Shown piece by piece: positions 12,046 through 22,055 of a stretch of 64,000 bases of DNA (positions are counted from its first letter, which is position 1; each line of letters begins with the position of its first letter). A program made the position numbers and the translations under genes. The DNA is taken from positions 34,558,737-34,622,736 of the forward strand of contig NC_016133.3 of NCBI RefSeq assembly GCF_000005505.3. The letters are read 5' to 3'. The notes beneath the pieces were generated by a model that was given only the letters and a program-made list of their open reading frames with translations, had not been told where the DNA came from and ran no database searches. The DNA comes from Brachypodium distachyon. Lineage: Eukaryota; Streptophyta; Magnoliopsida; Poales; Poaceae.

Positions 12046-12390
12046 GCTATTTTTTTTAAATAATACGATTTTTTTAATCATTTTCAAAAATAATACGCGT
12101 TTTTCAAAAATTACAAAAATAATATGGCCTCGGCTTTGCCCAGGCCGAATGGGCCCAGTCGGCCCGGCCGAAGCCGATTAGGCCCAGTCGGCCTAGGCCA
12201 GGCCGACTGGAGGCAGGTGGCGTAGAGAGGGGCCCCGCAAGAGGCAGTCGGCCTGGCCAAGGCCGATCGAAGCTCAGTTGGCTTCGGCCAGGCCGACTGG
12301 GGCAGTCGGTTTCGGCCAGGCCGACTGGATGCAGTTGGTTTCGCCGAAGCCGATTGGGGCTAATCCGCTTCGCCAAAGCTAGTTGGTTGC
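12046..12390 (+). repeat. Left terminal inverted repeat and GGCC-rich subterminal zone of the MULE
   Basis: An AT-rich outer 80 bp is followed by about 260 bp in which GGCCGACTGG/CCAGTCGGCC-like words recur in both orientations. Its reverse complement matches the right terminus (19,440-19,672). Such subterminal word arrays may be transposase-binding sites. Confidence 0.8.
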
Positions 12391-12419
12391 ATGATCAATG
12401 CATACACGGCCGAGCCAAA

Positions 12420-12592
12420 AAATTTGTCTCGAATACTTGCGGTTTTTTGAACTAAAAAAGACTTGACAACTTGGATAAAGTAACATACATTGATAATGTG
12501 CTGGACAATTTTTGTGTCGATACTTTGCGGGTTTTTTGAACTGAAAGACTTGACAACTAGGATAAATTAACATACATCGATAATGTGCTGGT
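12420..12592. repeat. Tandem duplication of about 86 bp inside the MULE
   Basis: Two copies contain 'ttgcggttttttgaact', 'gacttgacaact' and 'aacatacat.gataatgtgctgg' in the same order, with a partial third copy ('taaattaacatacatcgataat') to about 12,635. It lies just downstream of the small coiled-coil ORF. Confidence 0.75.
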
Positions 12593-12688
12593 TACGGAAC
12601 CAAGGCATGACTAAATTAACATACATCGATAATACCGCAATTGGACAGAATTAAAGATAGCAAATACAATGGAAACACAGTACAAGCA

Positions 12689-13200
12689 CTACTGAGTCCA
12701 CTTAGGCCATTTTCCGCTCGTATCGCCACGTTCTTCTGCAGCCTTTGCCACGGCGGCCCTTTCTCTTTGCCTCTCCCTTTTTGCCTCACGAGCATCCTTG
12801 CACCTTCGTTCCTCCTCTTGCATCTCAAGCGCTTTCTCCCTGTTTTTCCTTAGTGGTTCATCAAAGTAACGACGTTGTTCCGCCCTATGCTCTTTCAGCT
12901 CTCTCTCTTGCTCCTCTTTCTCCTGGGCTGCAGCTTTTTCCGCACTCTCCTCCGTGTGGAAACGCTGCCATGCACTTCGGGACCTTGTTTTAATCTCTTC
13001 CACTGCCCAATCCGGCATCTCCGTGTCAATCCAACGATACCACATGCATAGGGGCGGAGGAGACTACAAAATAGCCTAATGTTACAAATAAATCGAATAT
13101 GACACACACAACATATTTAAGCACACTTATATGTGATTACCGGAGGCTTGTCGTACGGCGAAACCGGGACAGGTGGATCATACTCATAGTTCGCACACAT
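12689..13200 (-). CDS. Small coiled-coil ORF of the MULE (unknown function)
   Basis: Two exons (13200-13141 and 13063-12689) joined across a GT-AG intron in phase 0 give 144 residues. The N-terminus MCANYEYDPPVPVSPYDKPP is followed by SPPPLCMWYRWIDTEMPDW and then a long Glu/Arg/Lys-rich helix (about residues 45-130) predicted as coiled coil. I recognise the NYEYDPP...WIDTE pattern only as a type of uncharacterised grass protein, often transposon-linked. An in-frame stop lies just upstream of the chosen ATG, so this start is plausible. However, several short upstream ORFs occur in the presumed leader and an extra 5' exon cannot be excluded. A TATA box and an E2F-like array lie upstream. Unlike its two neighbours this ORF is intact. 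Confidence 0.55.
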
Positions 13201-13373
13201 GAAAAACTTTCATGCCCAGCTTATCTGAAAAATCTGTCACCTCCTTCACCTTGCTTCTTTCATCTTCCTTGGCCTCTCGCCCTGGTCGGAGCAAGGCAAA
13301 CTAATTGGGGGACATTGGAATATTGGGAAAAACAGTAGTGGGAAGGATGCTTGGATGACTACCGGAGATGAGG

Positions 13374-13381
13374 TATTTATA
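13374..13381 (-). promoter_or_regulatory. TATA box for the MULE coiled-coil ORF
   Basis: On the minus strand TATAAATA lies about 175 bp upstream of the ATG and begins 15 bp from the nearest unit of the E2F-like array. Together they form a recognisable core promoter. Confidence 0.65.
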
Positions 13382-13396
13382 GGCTCTCAAACTCAT

Positions 13397-13522
13397 TCTC
13401 CCGCCACCGTTTCCCGCCAGGTTTTCCCGCCACTGTTTCCCGCCTCCTTTTCCCGCCACCGTTTCCTACCTTGTTTTCCTGCCACCGTTTCCCGCCTGGT
13501 TCTCCCGCCACCGTTTCTCGCC
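13397..13522. promoter_or_regulatory. 13-bp-period array of E2F-like TTTCCCGCC motifs
   Basis: Ten 9-bp units begin at 13397, 13410, 13423, 13436, 13449, 13462, 13475, 13488, 13501 and 13514, exactly 13 bp apart. Five are perfect TTTCCCGCC (13410, 13423, 13436, 13449, 13488); the others differ by one or two bases. TTTSSCGC is the known consensus of E2F/DP cell-cycle factors. The array abuts the TATA box of the minus-strand ORF inside the MULE. E2F binding is inferred from sequence only; a simple minisatellite is the alternative. Confidence 0.7.
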
Positions 13523-13590
13523 TATTTGTATCTTCTGTAACGTTTTTAATTTGCAAATGTAACTTGAATAAGAATGTGAAAAATAGTAAC

Positions 13591-13712
13591 ATGTCTCTCT
13601 CATACATAGACAGAAATATGTCTCATACATAGGTATAAATATGTCTCATACATAGCTAGAAATATGTCGCATACATAGGTAGAAATAAGTCTCATACATA
13701 GGTCCTACAGGC
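13591..13712. repeat. Short tandem repeat (about 23-bp unit, five copies)
   Basis: The unit ATGTCTCATACATAGGTAGA-like recurs five times with small changes, immediately distal to the E2F-like array. Confidence 0.8.
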
Positions 13713-15929
13713 AAATATCAGGCACGGCGTCTGGGACGGCGTTCCGGGGGTGCCTGTGGCGTGGTCCAGCCATACCTATGAGGTGGCACAACGTTGCGCG
13801 GAGGAATCACGGACCCATCCTCGCAATACTGTGTATCCTCCTTTGTGGGGTCTGGTGGCGGAGTATTGAACATTCAGCTGTGTTGGACAGAATCTCTCCT
13901 TGAGCGTGATCTTGCTCACTACCCCACGAGGGTTCGGACAACGACGACTGATGCCTATAGGCTCCTGCATGTGGGAAAGTACTTAGCATTAGAATTGTGT
14001 AGCAGTCATGGTAATGAACACAATAGATAGAAATATACATACCCTGTGGCTGGGTCTGTGGACGAAACTCGAAATTCATCGTGGGACTCTGCTAGTGCTG
14101 CCACGCCGAACCTCCAACCTGAAAAGAGGGGGGCTGCTGCTCCCACGCCAAACCTCCAGCCTGAAAAAAGGGCTGCTGCTGGTGCCAGTAGTCGAAAGAA
14201 GACTGCGGCTGGTGCCACGGCGAACCTCCGGCCTGCTCAGGAGGTGGTGGCCTGGGCGTCGATTGCTCTGGTAGACGTGGACGCGGGTGGTGTCGGGGGT
14301 GCGGTGCTTCCTGCTGACGTGGCCGCTGCTGGTGCGTGGAGGGACACGGGGGCCGTACGGATGCCTGGTGGTGAACGACGTCCGAAGTGCGGGTGCACAT
14401 GATAGCCGCGTAAACAGAGCGTAGCTTCTCCTCCATTCATCTAAGCCAGGACTGGTGCGGCTCCCGTGGTAGTAGAAGTGGACCAGTCGAAAGCGAACGT
14501 TCATACGCAGCGAAATCGGCATGTAAATCCTGTGTCAACTGAGCCTGCAATTGGCACGAAGAGTATTACATATATATGGCAAAGTACGTAACAAACACAT
14601 GCAGTATGTTAAGAGAAAATATTTACCGCGTGGTGTCTGGAGCCTGAAGTAGACTGGCTAGGGTACATATCTTGCAAACTCAGCTCGGCTATCTCCTGTG
14701 GGTGAGAGTGTTGAATGATGCTCAATCGGGTAGCTGTCATGTACCTCTGCAAATAGCCGTTGAATAGATCGAGATCAAAGGCCTCCAATGGCCAAACCCG
14801 TGTCGTCGTAGTCTCCCACTCTGTGACGTACGACTGAACCCTCTGCAGCCACTGAGTCTGGGTCCTTGTACTTCCCTTCCTGGTAAACCTGAGATCGCAA
14901 GAGAAAGTTGAACAATTAAATTTTGGACAATTCTGGAAGACAATCATAAATTGTAGAACTGCACATACCTGTGGAAGATCGGTGGAAGTGGATCCTCCGT
15001 CGGTGGAGGAACGAGCAACTGGCGTGCACCAAACTGCCTCATGACCCTTTGCTGGGCCATCTCCTCCACGCAGACGTCGAAGATGATCTTTGATTTTGTC
15101 ATCCAGTAAGCATAATCTCTCATGCAGACCGTGGACATCCCGCCAGGGTATCTAACATCGATGGCATCCTGTGTGTACGGCTCCCAGACAACCGCCTCAG
15201 AGTGCAACACGTCGAACTGCTCGTTGAATGATGGGTAGCAATTCCTGACCTGATCGTGTGCAAAGCGTCTCTGTAAAAAAAAGAAGTTAGCTTCATTCAT
15301 GGTTTATGTAAACCAATGTATAAATTTTACATTCGACATACCTTGTTACGTGTCCAAATTGTCGCGAAAGTAGGCAGGTCGATGTGTTCAAGTCAAACAA
15401 CTCCTGCTCAGGGTTAGGGTGATTACCCGTAACGTCTGGTCGGCCGATAGAAAACCTCTCCCACGACCAGAGCTGCAACAATAAAGGACATCCAAGTAGG
15501 GCTGACTTGGGCGACGCAAGCTGGCAAGCGTTGCACATACCTCGGTACGTAGCCACTAAGACGGCCGAACCCCAACTCCTCTATGTGATGTCGTCACCAC
15601 AAGTTGCATTCGCTATCTCCACTGCAATAGGGATGTAGCGTGCGCTAATGGTGGTGACGTGGTTCTCGGTGAACATCACCTTCCCGAGAAGCCACATTAT
15701 ATATGCCTCAAGGCTCCGAGTGATCTGAGGCTCAGTCATTTGGGTCTTTGGATACCCAAACTTCTGAATCTGCATGCAACAAAAACCAAGTGTTAGTAAA
15801 CCCATGCAAGTATATGAGGTATGCTCTTAGATATATTAACTTAAAACACATCGATCTAACCTGCTAATTGAGCAACCAATCTAGCTTAGGTCCGTGAGCC
15901 TCCGAGGTGAGTGGCCCAGCTCCGGCAAG

Positions 15930-16020
15930 AATACCTTGAAAACGTAGGGCACAAATTAACACATAGTTCCACATAGAGTACAAATTAAAACACAGAGCAC
16001 AAATTAACACATACTTTGAA
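15930..16020. repeat. Intronic AT-rich repeat words ('acaaattaacacatag')
   Basis: The phrase 'acaaattaaMacatag' recurs here and again many times at 16,590-16,805, in different introns or spacers of the same element. Confidence 0.6.
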
Positions 16021-16319
16021 AGCGTAGTGCCATACCCTCCTGCCAATCAGCTGGTGCCTGCAACGGTCCTATGGGATCACCCACCAATGATAATCCCAGC
16101 AGCATCGACACACCCTGGAGAGTAGGAGCCATCTCTCCCAGCGAAAGTGAAACGTGTGTCTCAGGCCTTCATCTATCCACGAAGCAGCTTAGCAGCGAGT
16201 GGTCAATTTTTGGCCGTGTAGAGTTGAAGCCTCGTCACTCGTCCTCTACCATTTCCGCACGAGTTGCCTTAACAAGTCATGCGAAAGGTAAAAGGCCAGC
16301 CCACTTCAAACTGCATAGA

Positions 16320-16410
16320 TAAAATGGACATGCAAGGGATGAATAAATAAAATGGACATGCGAGGGATGAATAAATAAAATGTACATGCAAGGAATGAAT
16401 GAATAAATAC
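16320..16410. repeat. Tandem repeat of about 32 bp (three copies)
   Basis: Three copies of 'aaaatggacatgcaagggat' plus 'gaataaat' lie head to tail within an intron of the PMD pseudogene. Confidence 0.8.
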
Positions 16411-16579
16411 CGTTGAATTCAGGCAGTGTGTATCATCCAATTTTCCTTAGGAGTGCGCGTGACAAGGGGCTCGACACTCTCAGGATGCGCCACCAATCGA
16501 GCAGCCTGATGCTTACTCTCAATCTCCGGAGATAGCAATGATACTCTCTCCATTTTGTACCTGCAACATTTATAAACAT

Positions 16580-16806
16580 AGTTAGACATACAATACAAAG
16601 TTAAGCATAGTTAAACCGAGAGTACATATTAAAACATAGTTGAACAAAGCGTACAAATTAACACATAGTTCCACACAGAGTACAAATTAAAAACATAAGG
16701 CACAAATTAACACATAGTTTCACAGAGTACAAAATAAAATTTAGTTCCACATAAAGTACAAATTAACACATAGTTTCACATATAGTACAAATTAAAACAT
16801 AGTTCA
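16580..16806. repeat. Degenerate tandem repeats between the PMD and transposase genes
   Basis: The word set 'acatagttYcacanagagtac' and 'aaattaaMacatag' repeats about seven times. It separates the PMD start (16,553) from the transposase 3' end. Confidence 0.7.
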
Positions 16807-18528
16807 TGATATGCATTTCAGCTCTCTGGAGTCTATCTCTGAAATACTTCACCGTGCCATGAAAAATACCCTCGACGATGTCTGTAAGTGGTAAAGCCCT
16901 ATTCCCCTTAGGACAAAGTTGTATGTTTCTGCCAGGTTAGCAATCATGACGTCGTACCTAGCGTCATGTGTGTCGTGCAGCAAAGACCACCGCTCCAGAG
17001 GCTCGTGCTCTATCCACTGTTGAAAGTTTTTAATCTGCCTCCCAACCCTTCTCCTAGTGCCGGGTGGGTCAAACCCTGGCAAGTCACAAATGGTCCTGTT
17101 CCAACTGCTGTCTGTGCAGCCACTGCTGCTACATGTGCTGCTACCGCTGCATTTCGTGCCGATGTCCTCTCCCTAACATGTTTCTTCGTGAACTCATCAA
17201 GATAACCACGTATCCTAGTGTACTTCCATTGTTGGTTCTATTTGCAGAGTTTCTTGAATAGATTCATAAGTGACTTGTTCCTGAACTGCGAGAAGAAGTT
17301 GGCCCCCAAATGCCGCATGCACCCTCACAGCTGGATACTTTGGGTGCAGGAAGTGTTGAATGTTGACATAAGTGCCTGGATTACTGGCTTGCAGTGTATG
17401 GAGGAGGCGGACAACAGAGTCGTACGAGTCGAAAAACGAACCAAATCTTTCCTCAAGAGCCCTCTGCTTAGCCATCCAAGCCTTGCCATACGAAATGTTG
17501 TACTTAAACCTTACTCTGACCTTATGCATGATGGCCTTCACTTCCATTGCTTTGCTCTCCACTATCTCCGTGTAAAGCAACCGAGCAAGAAGCATCGACG
17601 AGAGATTACGATGGTCTTGAGGGATACTGGGAATGACACATGTGTGCAACACCAAGTCACTCACAACCTAATCTGTGTCATACTTAGGAACATAGCCATG
17701 CATCCTCCCGGGACAATCTATTTGTTCGCACTCCATTGTAAGATATTTTTGTGAAGAGACTGTTGTTTTGAAAACCCTTTGCGTGGACATTGCCCAAGCA
17801 ATTATCGCATCCTGCAGATGTTTCTTGTCAGGAAATCTGGCACCCTTCGCAATGTTGTTCTGATGATATTGCCATGCAGAGTCGTGCCCATCGTTCATGG
17901 TCATAGCTGAAGAGAAGTCCTGATTCCATGATACAGGAATCGGCACCTCCTCTTCGTCCGACTCATGAGACTCATCGTCATAAGAACTACGACCATCTGT
18001 ATCTTCATCCTCCATCTGGTTCTGCAAGTGACCATCTTTTTCGTCCGCATCTGCCTCGCCAATGTACTCATCCTCTCCTACTGCCCCGGAGCTCTGGCCT
18101 GATTCATAACCACCACCTCCAGCATTCGACACAGAGTTTGCATTGGACAAGTCATAACTTGATTCACCCTCGCCTTCAGCTGGATTGGTCTCATGAGCGA
18201 CAACCTGGATTAAGGCGACATGTGTAGTTCCCCTTTTCTCGCAACTTTCTAACCAGCGCACCCACTTTGATGTCCGGTCTATCGGCCTCAAAACCCAGAA
18301 AATATTTGAACTTGACTTGGTCCACAATGCTTGCACACGGACGATGTATGTTTCAGGATTGACCGCTAAACATCCTACCAACCATTCCTGCAACTGACTA
18401 AACGTCCATGTTTGAGAGGCCGTTAGATCCAACTCCACATACTTAAATTGACTCAGATCAGCTCCGTGCTCGGTTGTTAAGAAAGTACCGGAACCGTAGT
18501 AAAAAACAAACTTCACTACACCGGACAT
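16800..18528 (-). pseudogene. MuDR-type MULE transposase, core deleted
   Basis: The N-terminus (from 18528) starts MSGVVKFVFYYGSGTFLTTE and looks like a PB1-like domain. An acidic linker and then the MuDR DNA-binding region follow (FPDKKHLQDAIIAWAMSTQR, CPGRMHGYVPKYDTD). A TAG at 17668-17670 interrupts the frame; the frame resumes with VVSDLVLHTCVIPSIPQDHR. At about 17,310-17,330 the N-terminal block (HPKYPAVRV) joins a C-terminal block (RHLGANFFSQFRNKSL, read in another frame), so the DDE catalytic core that normally lies between them is missing. The remaining C-terminal part carries another stop near 17,215, a further frame change near 17,080 and the block GTRRRVGRQIKNFQQWIEHE. Without the core it cannot transpose itself. 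Confidence 0.8.
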
Positions 18529-18554
18529 CTCTGATGCCTAAAAAAATGTTTAGA

Positions 18555-18910
18555 CGCGTCAAATACTAAGCAGTACGGCATATAAAAAATATTATGATGC
18601 GTCAAATACTAAGCAGTACGGCATATTAAAAATATTAATACGCGCCAAATACTAAACAGTACGGCATATTAGCGTCAAATACTAAACAGTACGGCATAAA
18701 TAAAATCTAGCCTAATCAAAACATATTACTACCGGCCATACTATTTGGACGCGTCAAATACTAAGCAGTACGACATATTTAAAATATTAATAGGTGCCAA
18801 ATGCTAAACAATACGGCATCAAAAAAAAAATCTAATCTATCAACACATATTACTACAGGCCATAATATTTAGACGCATCAAATACTAAGAAGTACGACAT
18901 TAACCGTTGT
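18555..18910. repeat. Tandem repeats upstream of the MULE transposase
   Basis: At least six copies of 'cgYcaaatactaaRcagtacg' plus 'gcat' occur, spaced 35-60 bp and mixed with 'aaatattaata'. They sit directly upstream of the transposase start, where a promoter is expected. Confidence 0.8.
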
Positions 18911-19439
18911 CCGAAATAATGAGCACTACCAAACGCTAAAACATACTTCTATATATACATACACACGTATCCTCATAAACATATACATTATATGAGAAAT
19001 ACGTGAGAGATTAGGATTTATCCTTGAAGCGTGTGAACCCCAACCTCGAGCAGCCTCACAGTCACCGGATGAGCACCACCACCACCTCCAAACTCCTCCA
19101 AACCACCACCATTGCTCCAACTTTGCACCACAAAATTATCTCCACATGGCTTATGAAAACAGAAGATCGATGTGTCTTTGAGTGCCAACTAGGTAGGGGA
19201 TGCGATTTTGTGGGTTAAATGGGATCAAAGTGCACTAATTTGGGCTAGAAAATGGGGGCATCTGAGGAGAAAATGAAGAACACAGAAGAACAGAAGAGAA
19301 GAACGAGGAGAGGAGGAAGAAGCACGGGCGCTCGTCTGCAGGGCTCTCGGTCGGGCACGCGAGGCCACGGGAGGGATGGGAAGGGAAAAGGAAAAAAGGA
19401 AAAAGGAAAAGATTCCGGGCCCACGACCCACCAGGCCCC

Positions 19440-19672
19440 TTTCGGCCATGGAGAGGCCGACTGGCCGAAGCCGACTGGACTTCAGTCAGCCTGAGCCAGC
19501 CCGATTGCCACTTGGGGTCCCCATGGCTGAGCAGCCTGCCTGCAGTCGGCTTGGCCGAGGCCGACTGGGCCCATTCGGGCCGAGGCCGAGGCCGTATTAT
19601 TTTTCAAATTTTTAGAAAACGCATATTATTTTTGAAAAAATTAGAAATCGTATTATTTAAAACAAAATTAGC
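19440..19672 (-). repeat. Right terminal inverted repeat of the MULE
   Basis: This is the reverse-complement partner of 12,046 onward. It has the same GGCC-rich subterminal words and the AT-rich outer 80 bp ending 'aacaaaattagc'. Confidence 0.8.
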
Positions 19673-19681
19673 CATTAGATA

Positions 19682-20196
19682 CCTTATGCGAGTCAGCAGC
19701 AGTAGCAGCCTAGACGGATCAAACGATCCGTCGAGATCGAAAGAGAGGGACAACACAATAACACAAAACACATTGTTTGACCCTGTAGCCACCGGGGAAA
19801 CGGAATCAAGAACTCCAATCCGGGCGGCGGCCGAGCTTCCTGATCTGGATTCTGGAATGATTGTACATGCATGGACGTGGCTACATTCAATTATGCCTTG
19901 ATATTGTACGATTTTTGAAAAGAAAATATACCTTTCATTTCTTAATCCAATTCGTTTGACCGGACCGAACTGGCAAAGTCGCAGCTGCTCTAATCATTTT
20001 CCCGGTAACACGTGTAGACCGGCTGATGCGTATCCATCAGTGCCACAAAAAGGATGAGACCATCATCGATCGTGTGAATGTGATCAAAGACTTGTCACTT
20101 ATACGTGCGTACAACGACTCGATGGCGACTTGTACTATCTTGCAGATGATCATCTCGTACGTACGTACCACTATTTTATATTGGAGATCTTGTGCG
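19682..20196. other. Intergenic, nothing recognised
   Basis: There is no supported gene. Short overlapping frames on both strands lack motifs. Confidence 0.4.
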
Positions 20197-20205
20197 TTCT
20201 ATTTT

Positions 20206-21006
20206 GAGTAAAATACATTATTAGTCCATGAACTCAGCAGAAATGAACAATTTAGTCCATGAATTCGGAAAACGCGCACTTTAGTCCATGAACTCGGATT
20301 ACTGTGTCACTCTAGTCCAAAAATGGTTAGACGGGCCTTAAACACGTCACGTCGGCTTGACGCCGCATCTGGCGGCTTCCGGTTCGGCCTGCTTGGGAGC
20401 CCCGTCGACGACGAGAATTGCTCGGCCGCGCCAGCCTTCTCCCCGGGGTTCGTCACCAAGCAGCTCTTCCCCTCGCTACCTCGCCGACGCCCGAGCGCGG
20501 CACCGCACCGAGGATGATGACGATGATGGCGGTGCCGGCGTACTAGCAGCAGATCTCGGTGTGGTGAGGCAGCGGTCGCGAAGAAGACGCGCCGGGGGCC
20601 CAGGTCCCGGAGCTCGTAGTATGGGGGACCTCGATGAGCCGCCTGCCATGACAAGGAGAGCTGCGGCGACCATGGGAAAGAGATGGAGGGCACGGGCGGC
20701 GCTGAAGAGAGAGTGTTAGGGACTTGTTCGATTTGGGGGATGTGCCGCCGATTTGGGGGAGCTCAGGCCCGGACTTAACCCGCGTAGTAATTTTGCAAAT
20801 AACCCCCTTAGAAAACGGAGTAGAAGCGTGAAGTCCTGGCCGAAGCCGACATGACGGTCACGTGGCGTGTTTAAGGCCCGCTGAACCGTTTTTAGACTAA
20901 AGTGACACAGTAATCCGAGTTCATGAACTAAAGTGTGTGTTTTCTGAGTTCATGAACTAAAGTGTTCATTTCTGCCGAGTTCATGAAATAGTGGTGTATT
21001 TTATTC
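20206..21006 (+). mobile_element. 801-bp Pack-MULE-like element
   Basis: Termini are GAGTAAAATACA and, reversed, GAATAAAATACA. Inverted similarity extends about 150 bp inward ('agtccatgaactcggattac', 'gggccttaaacacg'). Both flanks carry TTCTATTTT (20197-20205 and 21007-21015), a perfect 9-bp target duplication. The centre (about 20,345-20,720) is GC-rich, unlike the AT-rich termini, and contains a captured gene fragment described separately. No transposase is encoded, so mobility depended on another MULE. Confidence 0.85.
20368..20619 (+). pseudogene. Captured fragment of an AP2 (APETALA2/IDS1-type) transcription-factor gene
   Basis: Reading from about 20,371 gives GGFRFGLLGSPVDDENCS and, further on, PGFVTKQLFPSLP, like the N-terminal VTRQLFP motif of AP2-subfamily proteins. 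After frame changes, 20578-20616 reads AKKTRRGPRSRSS, the conserved basic linker just before the first AP2 domain, where the next expected residues QYRG are replaced by a TAG stop and YGG. The AP2 domains themselves are not present. Order and orientation match the N-terminal part of a parent gene. The fragment has frameshifts and no start of its own. Confidence 0.7.
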
Positions 21007-21015
21007 TTCTATTTT

Positions 21016-22050
21016 CGTGTGGTCAAGTGAAATGGTGATTTGCAAGGTGGGTCGTCGGACTTAATTAACCAGGGGCGGTTTATTAACACTAATCTAATCA
21101 CCTCGCTTTCGTCATCGTCAAGGTTCTCGTTGAATGCCACTAGTTAAAACAAACCACACGCTCGACATATCATAAAACAGAATTATGTGCATTCGTGCAT
21201 GCAATGCAGCAATGATGCGCATCTAGCTATTGGTCTTCGATCCACTTCCTGTTCAGGATAGATACATGCATGCATGATGGCGAAACAAACATATATAAAC
21301 ACATGGTGCATTGAACGTTGTAGATCAACTTTCGATGGTTTTAATTAGAGCATGTCCGTAAAAGCTAGGCCTCTTGTTTTATATAGATTCCTTCCAGTTC
21401 CAGATATTATTTTGATATTTTCCCCTCAGTTTGGGTTCATACGTTCGCTTTGTATATATCTAGCTCGCTGCCGGCCGCCACATTACCTTCTTTTGTTTTA
21501 CCGGGAGAAACTTTGGCTGTCGGCTGCGGTATCGAGATTGCGTATGCGTATCAGCAAGAAAAGAAAAGGAAAGGAAAACTGTTGCTGGAAGCTACTCCCT
21601 CCGCACGGAGTCACTTAATATTGGACGGAGGGAGTAATTAACTTGCAGCAATAATGATGGTTAAATAACCGATCACTTTTTTCTGGGCAGACTCTGCGAT
21701 CGATCCACCGTCTGTCCCCGTTTATATCCCGATTGTTGATGGATTAAGCAGTACATCCTTCCTCCCCTTATACAACTTATTATGGATTTATTTACGATTT
21801 TGCTATTAAAAAGTTACTCTCTACGTCCAACAAAAGATGTCTCAAGTTAGTCAAAATTTGGATATATCTAGACATGACTTAGTGTATAGATGCATTCAAT
21901 TTGAGACATCTTTTATTGGACGGAGCGAGCACATATTTTTAGTTAGAAATAAATCGACATGTTTGGTCGCCGGATCTTAATCCAAGGACAGTCTGTGAGA
22001 GATGAGAGAGTGGGGATGGCATCGAGATCTTAAACCAGCGGTTTTGACAC
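21016..22050. other. Intergenic with two Stowaway-type remnants
   Basis: No gene is visible. A 43-bp mini-element (21593-21635) consists of little more than TACTCCCTCCG and its inverse CGGAGGGAGTA. A fuller Stowaway-like MITE lies at 21,815-21,932. Confidence 0.6.
21815..21932. mobile_element. Stowaway-type MITE
   Basis: The termini are 'tactctctacgtccaac' and 'ttggacggagcgagc', with the interior 'agatgtctcaag' and inverted 'gagacatctttt'. The same family recurs at 46,778-46,909. Confidence 0.75.
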
Positions 22051-22055
22051 AACAT

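Larger units (their letters stand above)
14092..16553 (-). pseudogene. Plant mobile domain (PMD) protein gene carried by the MULE
   Basis: Conceptual exons run from an ATG at 16553 to a stop at 14092. Recognisable PMD blocks are GEMAPTLQGVSMLLGLSLVG (about 16,080-16,140), FGYPKTQMTEPQITRSLEAY (15,730s), LLLQLWSWERFSIGRPDV (15,430-15,490) and WEPYTQDAIDVRYPGG (15,150-15,190). The C-terminus is Pro/Gln-rich. Splice sites for several introns are intact. The gene is dead: in-frame stops at 16277-16279, 16235-16237, 16169-16171, 15581-15583 and 14437-14439, plus a 1-nt-type frameshift between 15374 and 15388. Free-standing PMD proteins (MAIN/MAIL1 family) act in gene expression and silencing of repeats; the role of MULE-borne copies is unknown. 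Introns contain AT-rich repeats. Confidence 0.75.
12046..19672 (-). mobile_element. 7.6-kb Mutator-like element (MULE) carrying transposase and PMD genes
   Basis: The left end reads GCTATTTTTTTTAAATAATA and the reverse complement of the right end reads GCTAATTTTGTTTTAAATAA. Similarity continues inward for some 120 bp into a GGCC-rich subterminal zone rich in GGCCGACTGG words. The flanks are CATTAGGTA (12037-12045) and CATTAGATA (19673-19681), a 9-bp target duplication with one mismatch, the size expected for MULEs. Inside, all on the minus strand, are a MuDR-type transposase remnant, a plant mobile domain gene and a small coiled-coil ORF. Transposase and PMD genes are both broken, so the element is non-autonomous. 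Linkage of PMD genes with MULEs is known from the literature; here it is seen directly. Confidence 0.85.

Noticed and set aside
13397..13712. CRISPR-like repeat array
   Set aside because: The unit is 13 or 23 bp with no unique spacers, and the context is a plant transposon.
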